Assembly (NCBI GenBank): GCA_002340925.1
Contig: DDMR01000104.1
Span: 1-7,831 of the forward strand
Origin: Actinobacteria bacterium UBA2541
GTDB taxonomy: Bacteria > Actinomycetota > Actinomycetes > Nanopelagicales > Nanopelagicaceae
Reading direction: 5' to 3'
DNA: 7,831 nt
Under the pieces are notes generated by a model. That model was not told the origin of the DNA, did no database searches, and saw nothing but the letters and a program-made list of their open reading frames with translations. A program made the position numbers and the translations under genes. Of this stretch, positions 6,031 to 7,831 are shown in pieces (the first letter of the stretch is position 1; each line of letters starts with the position of its first letter).

Positions 6031-6072
6031 TGAGACTGAATCGATTCACTTAAATGTGCCTGATCAGTCTTA
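6031..6072. repeat. Inverted repeat between mrx1 and the oxidoreductase operon
   Basis: AGACTGA (6033-6039) is repeated in inverse as TCAGTCT (6064-6070) across 24 bases. Adding the outer G-T and T-A pairs gives arms of 9 bases at 6031-6039 and 6064-6072. The left arm overlaps the separate palindrome at 6037-6048. It is not followed by a T-run, so it is not a normal terminator. It may be a looping or double operator site. Confidence 0.4.
6037..6048. promoter_or_regulatory. 12-bp palindrome, candidate operator
   Basis: TGAATCGATTCA is a perfect palindrome with a central CG, a layout common to LacI-type operators, lying 66 bases before the oxidoreductase start and over the presumed -35 of mrx1. 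A sugar-responsive repressor of the downstream operon is a reasonable guess; no regulator gene is visible in the window. Confidence 0.4.
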
Positions 6073-6102
6073 CTCATCTAGACTTACACCTTACGATTAA
6101 TA

Positions 6103-6107
6103 GGGAG
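6103..6107 (+). promoter_or_regulatory. Ribosome binding site deciding the GTG start at 6115
   Basis: GGGAG lies 7 bases before GTG at 6115 and supports that non-ATG start. A possible -10 box, TAGACT at 6079-6084, would give a leader of about 24 bases including this site; no clear -35 was found. Unlike most first genes in the window, this one therefore looks led rather than leaderless. Confidence 0.6.
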
Positions 6108-6114
6108 CGCATTA

Positions 6115-7143
6115 GTGTCTGATAAAAAAATCCGGGTTGGTTTATTGGCCTATGGCGCAATCGGCGACGAACACAGCAAAGCTATTGCGGCCTGTGACCA
6201 CCTAGAAATTGCGGCTATCTGCGACACCAATCCCGACCGCGTTCAGGCCGGACTAAAACTCACACCCACTGCAACTGCATTTAGCGATGCTAATTTAATG
6301 TTGGAATCTAAAGGCATCGATTTAGTTGTTATCTCAACGCCACCAAATAGCCATTATTCGTGGGCCAAGAAAGCACTCGCACTTGGCATCCATGTCATTC
6401 TAGAGAAACCAATGGCCCTTAACGCTAAAGAGTGCGATGAACTCATGGCGCTTGCAAAGAGCGCCGGACTAACTCTGGTTGTTTATCAGAACCGTCGCTT
6501 TGACCAGGATTTCTTAACGATCAAAAATTCCATTGATAACGGCGATATCGGCGAACTCTTCTCATATGAAAGTTTTGTTGGTGGATATTCAAGACCCTGC
6601 GATTTCTGGCACTCAGATGTGAAAGTTTCGGGTGGGGCAATTTTTGATTGGGGAAGCCATTACATCGATCAAATTCTGGCACTGATTCCAAATAAAGTTG
6701 AATTTGTAAGTGGCCTAAATCAAAAGCGCGTCTGGCATCACATAACAAATGCTGATCATGCCGCAGTGAATATAAATTTTGCAGATGGCATTCAAGCTAC
6801 TTTCATAAATTCTGATTTATCTGCTGCCCGCAAACCAAAGTTTTATATTCTGGGAACAAAGGGCGCACTTGTTGGCGACTGGGATACCAGCGGCAGCGGC
6901 GCAGTCGCTGACCTGCCAGCAAAAATCACACTGCACACAAGCGATGGCAATTCTAAATTGCTCGACCCAGTAACTTCTCCCGCATTCGCTTTCCATAAGT
7001 CAGTCGATGACTTCTTAACCAATGGCACGCCAATGCAGATCCAAGCTACTGCTTCACGCGATGTGGTTGCAATCATGCAAGCAGCTGAAGAATCCGCGCT
7101 CGAAAATGGAAAGCCAGTAACTCCAATATTATTGCGAGCATGA
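6115..7143 (+). CDS. Gfo/Idh/MocA-family NAD(P)-dependent oxidoreductase
   Basis: A 342-residue cytosolic dehydrogenase, a normal length for the family. The N-terminal Rossmann domain has a nucleotide loop AYGAIG (12-17), where the first glycine of GxGxxG is alanine. It continues through ICDTNPDR (35-42) and STPPNSH (74-80) to the family signature EKP with K98. The C-terminal alpha/beta domain has YQNRRFD (124-130) and GGAIFDWGSHYID (173-185), whose D178 and H182 match the usual catalytic Asp/His positions. Family members oxidise or reduce sugars, polyols such as inositols, or related acids; the substrate cannot be read from the sequence. The GTG start follows a GGGAG site. The stop overlaps the ATG of the next gene (ATGA), so the two form a coupled operon of related enzymes. 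Confidence 0.87.
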   Translation: MSDKKIRVGLLAYGAIGDEHSKAIAACDHLEIAAICDTNPDRVQAGLKLTPTATAFSDANLMLESKGIDLVVISTPPNSHYSWAKKALALGIHVILEKPMALNAKECDELMALAKSAGLTLVVYQNRRFDQDFLTIKNSIDNGDIGELFSYESFVGGYSRPCDFWHSDVKVSGGAIFDWGSHYIDQILALIPNKVEFVSGLNQKRVWHHITNADHAAVNINFADGIQATFINSDLSAARKPKFYILGTKGALVGDWDTSGSGAVADLPAKITLHTSDGNSKLLDPVTSPAFAFHKSVDDFLTNGTPMQIQATASRDVVAIMQAAEESALENGKPVTPILLRA

Positions 7144-7831
7144 CCGTCAAGTGGGGCTTCATCGGTGCCGGCTTCGTTGCAACCAAAGCAATGGCGCCAG
7201 CTGTTCATGCAGCAACTAACGCAACACTGATAGCAGTTGCAAGCCAAAACTTAGGTCGTGCACAAGCACTCGCACCAGTGCGCACGTATCACGGCAGCGA
7301 TAGCTACAACCAAATAATTGAAGATCCAGAAATTGATGCAATTTATATTAATTTAACTAACAACCAACATCACCAGTGGGCGATCGCAGCACTTAAAGCG
7401 GGAAAGCATGTGCTCTGCGAAAAACCACTTGCTCTAAATTTCCAACAGAGCAGAGAGATGGCCGATGCCGCCACAACAAGTGGCAAATTATTAGTTGAAG
7501 CAGTCTGGACCAGATGGCATCCACGTTTTCAACGCGCTGTTGAAATTGTTGCAAAAGGTGACATCGGTCGGCTTACCGCAATCGAATCCGAATTCACTTT
7601 TACTGCAGATCTAAACGATAACTTCCGTGCACTTAAAAACTTGGGTGGTGGCAGCTTGCTTGATGTTGGCGGCTATCAAATTCAACTTTGGCGCTCACTG
7701 ATAAATCCATGGACTGCACCAACTTTTACCAGCGTTAATCAGACACTAAATAGTGATGGCGCTGATTTATCTACCGACTTGCAAGCCGAAATAACACTAA
7801 GCCAGAGCTTAGTAAAACTCTCTGCACAGAC
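7140..7831 (+). CDS. Gfo/Idh/MocA-family oxidoreductase, dihydrodiol/xylose dehydrogenase-like (C-terminus outside window)
   Basis: From ATG at 7140 the frame stays open to the window end, giving 230 complete residues, probably about 100 short of the whole. It begins with a Rossmann loop GAGFVA (9-14) and continues through NLTNNQHHQW (71-80) to EKP with K95. It then has EAVWTRWHP (120-128) and GGGSLLDVGGYQIQ (169-182), whose Y179 fits the catalytic tyrosine of the branch containing dimeric dihydrodiol dehydrogenase and NADP-dependent D-xylose dehydrogenase. Compared with the upstream gene it belongs to a different branch of the same superfamily (GGxLLDVGGY rather than GGAIFDWGSH), so it is not a recent duplicate. 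The ATG overlaps the upstream stop by 4 bases, indicating translational coupling. The exact sugar or diol substrate is unknown. Confidence 0.86.
   Translation, partial: MTVKWGFIGAGFVATKAMAPAVHAATNATLIAVASQNLGRAQALAPVRTYHGSDSYNQIIEDPEIDAIYINLTNNQHHQWAIAALKAGKHVLCEKPLALNFQQSREMADAATTSGKLLVEAVWTRWHPRFQRAVEIVAKGDIGRLTAIESEFTFTADLNDNFRALKNLGGGSLLDVGGYQIQLWRSLINPWTAPTFTSVNQTLNSDGADLSTDLQAEITLSQSLVKLSAQ

Noticed and set aside
6843..7247. A 134-codon minus-strand open frame across the junction of the two oxidoreductase genes
   Set aside because: It is antisense to two well-supported genes, and its product has no family features and a scattered Cys-rich start.

Overview
The window looks like a piece of a small-genome, moderate-to-low GC actinobacterium, possibly of the freshwater acI/Nanopelagicales type. 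The clues are a mycoredoxin (a mycothiol-dependent redoxin typical of Actinobacteria), an actinobacterial heme-uptake gene set, very tight gene packing (convergent genes that abut or overlap, 4-base start/stop overlaps) and several leaderless-type promoters, with a TANNNT box 6-7 bases before the start codon. The lineage is inferred; no rRNA or tRNA gene is present to confirm it.

Layout. Bases 1-617 (minus, C-terminus outside the window) encode an exported alpha/beta hydrolase with a GSSYGG nucleophile elbow. It diverges from an exported copper type II (PHM/DBH-like) monooxygenase at 680-1798, and the 62-base gap holds two back-to-back leaderless promoters. The monooxygenase abuts, with no intervening base, a minus-strand two-gene operon (3228 down to 1799) for two exported cysteine-containing beta-rich proteins that share one domain. 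That operon diverges, across an 84-base gap with a 23-bp palindrome, from hmuT-hmuU-hmuV (3313-5776). These encode a heme-type ABC importer: binding lipoprotein, FecCD-type permease and an unusually short ATPase. The hmuV end overlaps the end of a convergent mycoredoxin gene (6005 down to 5763). After a 109-base gap with inverted repeats come two overlapping Gfo/Idh/MocA-family oxidoreductase genes (6115-7143, and 7140 to the window end, partial).

How it may work together. The centre of the window reads as a heme-acquisition module. The two exported proteins resemble the accessory domain found at the C-terminus of actinobacterial HtaA-type proteins and could capture or present heme. HmuT carries a His/Tyr pair spaced like the heme ligands known in the corynebacterial protein, and HmuUV would import the cargo. 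The palindrome between the two transcription units is a candidate shared operator. The paired oxidoreductases are probably a sugar or polyol catabolic unit unrelated to heme. No stretch longer than 300 bases lacks a gene, and no IS element, CRISPR array, RNA gene or convincing intrinsic terminator was seen.
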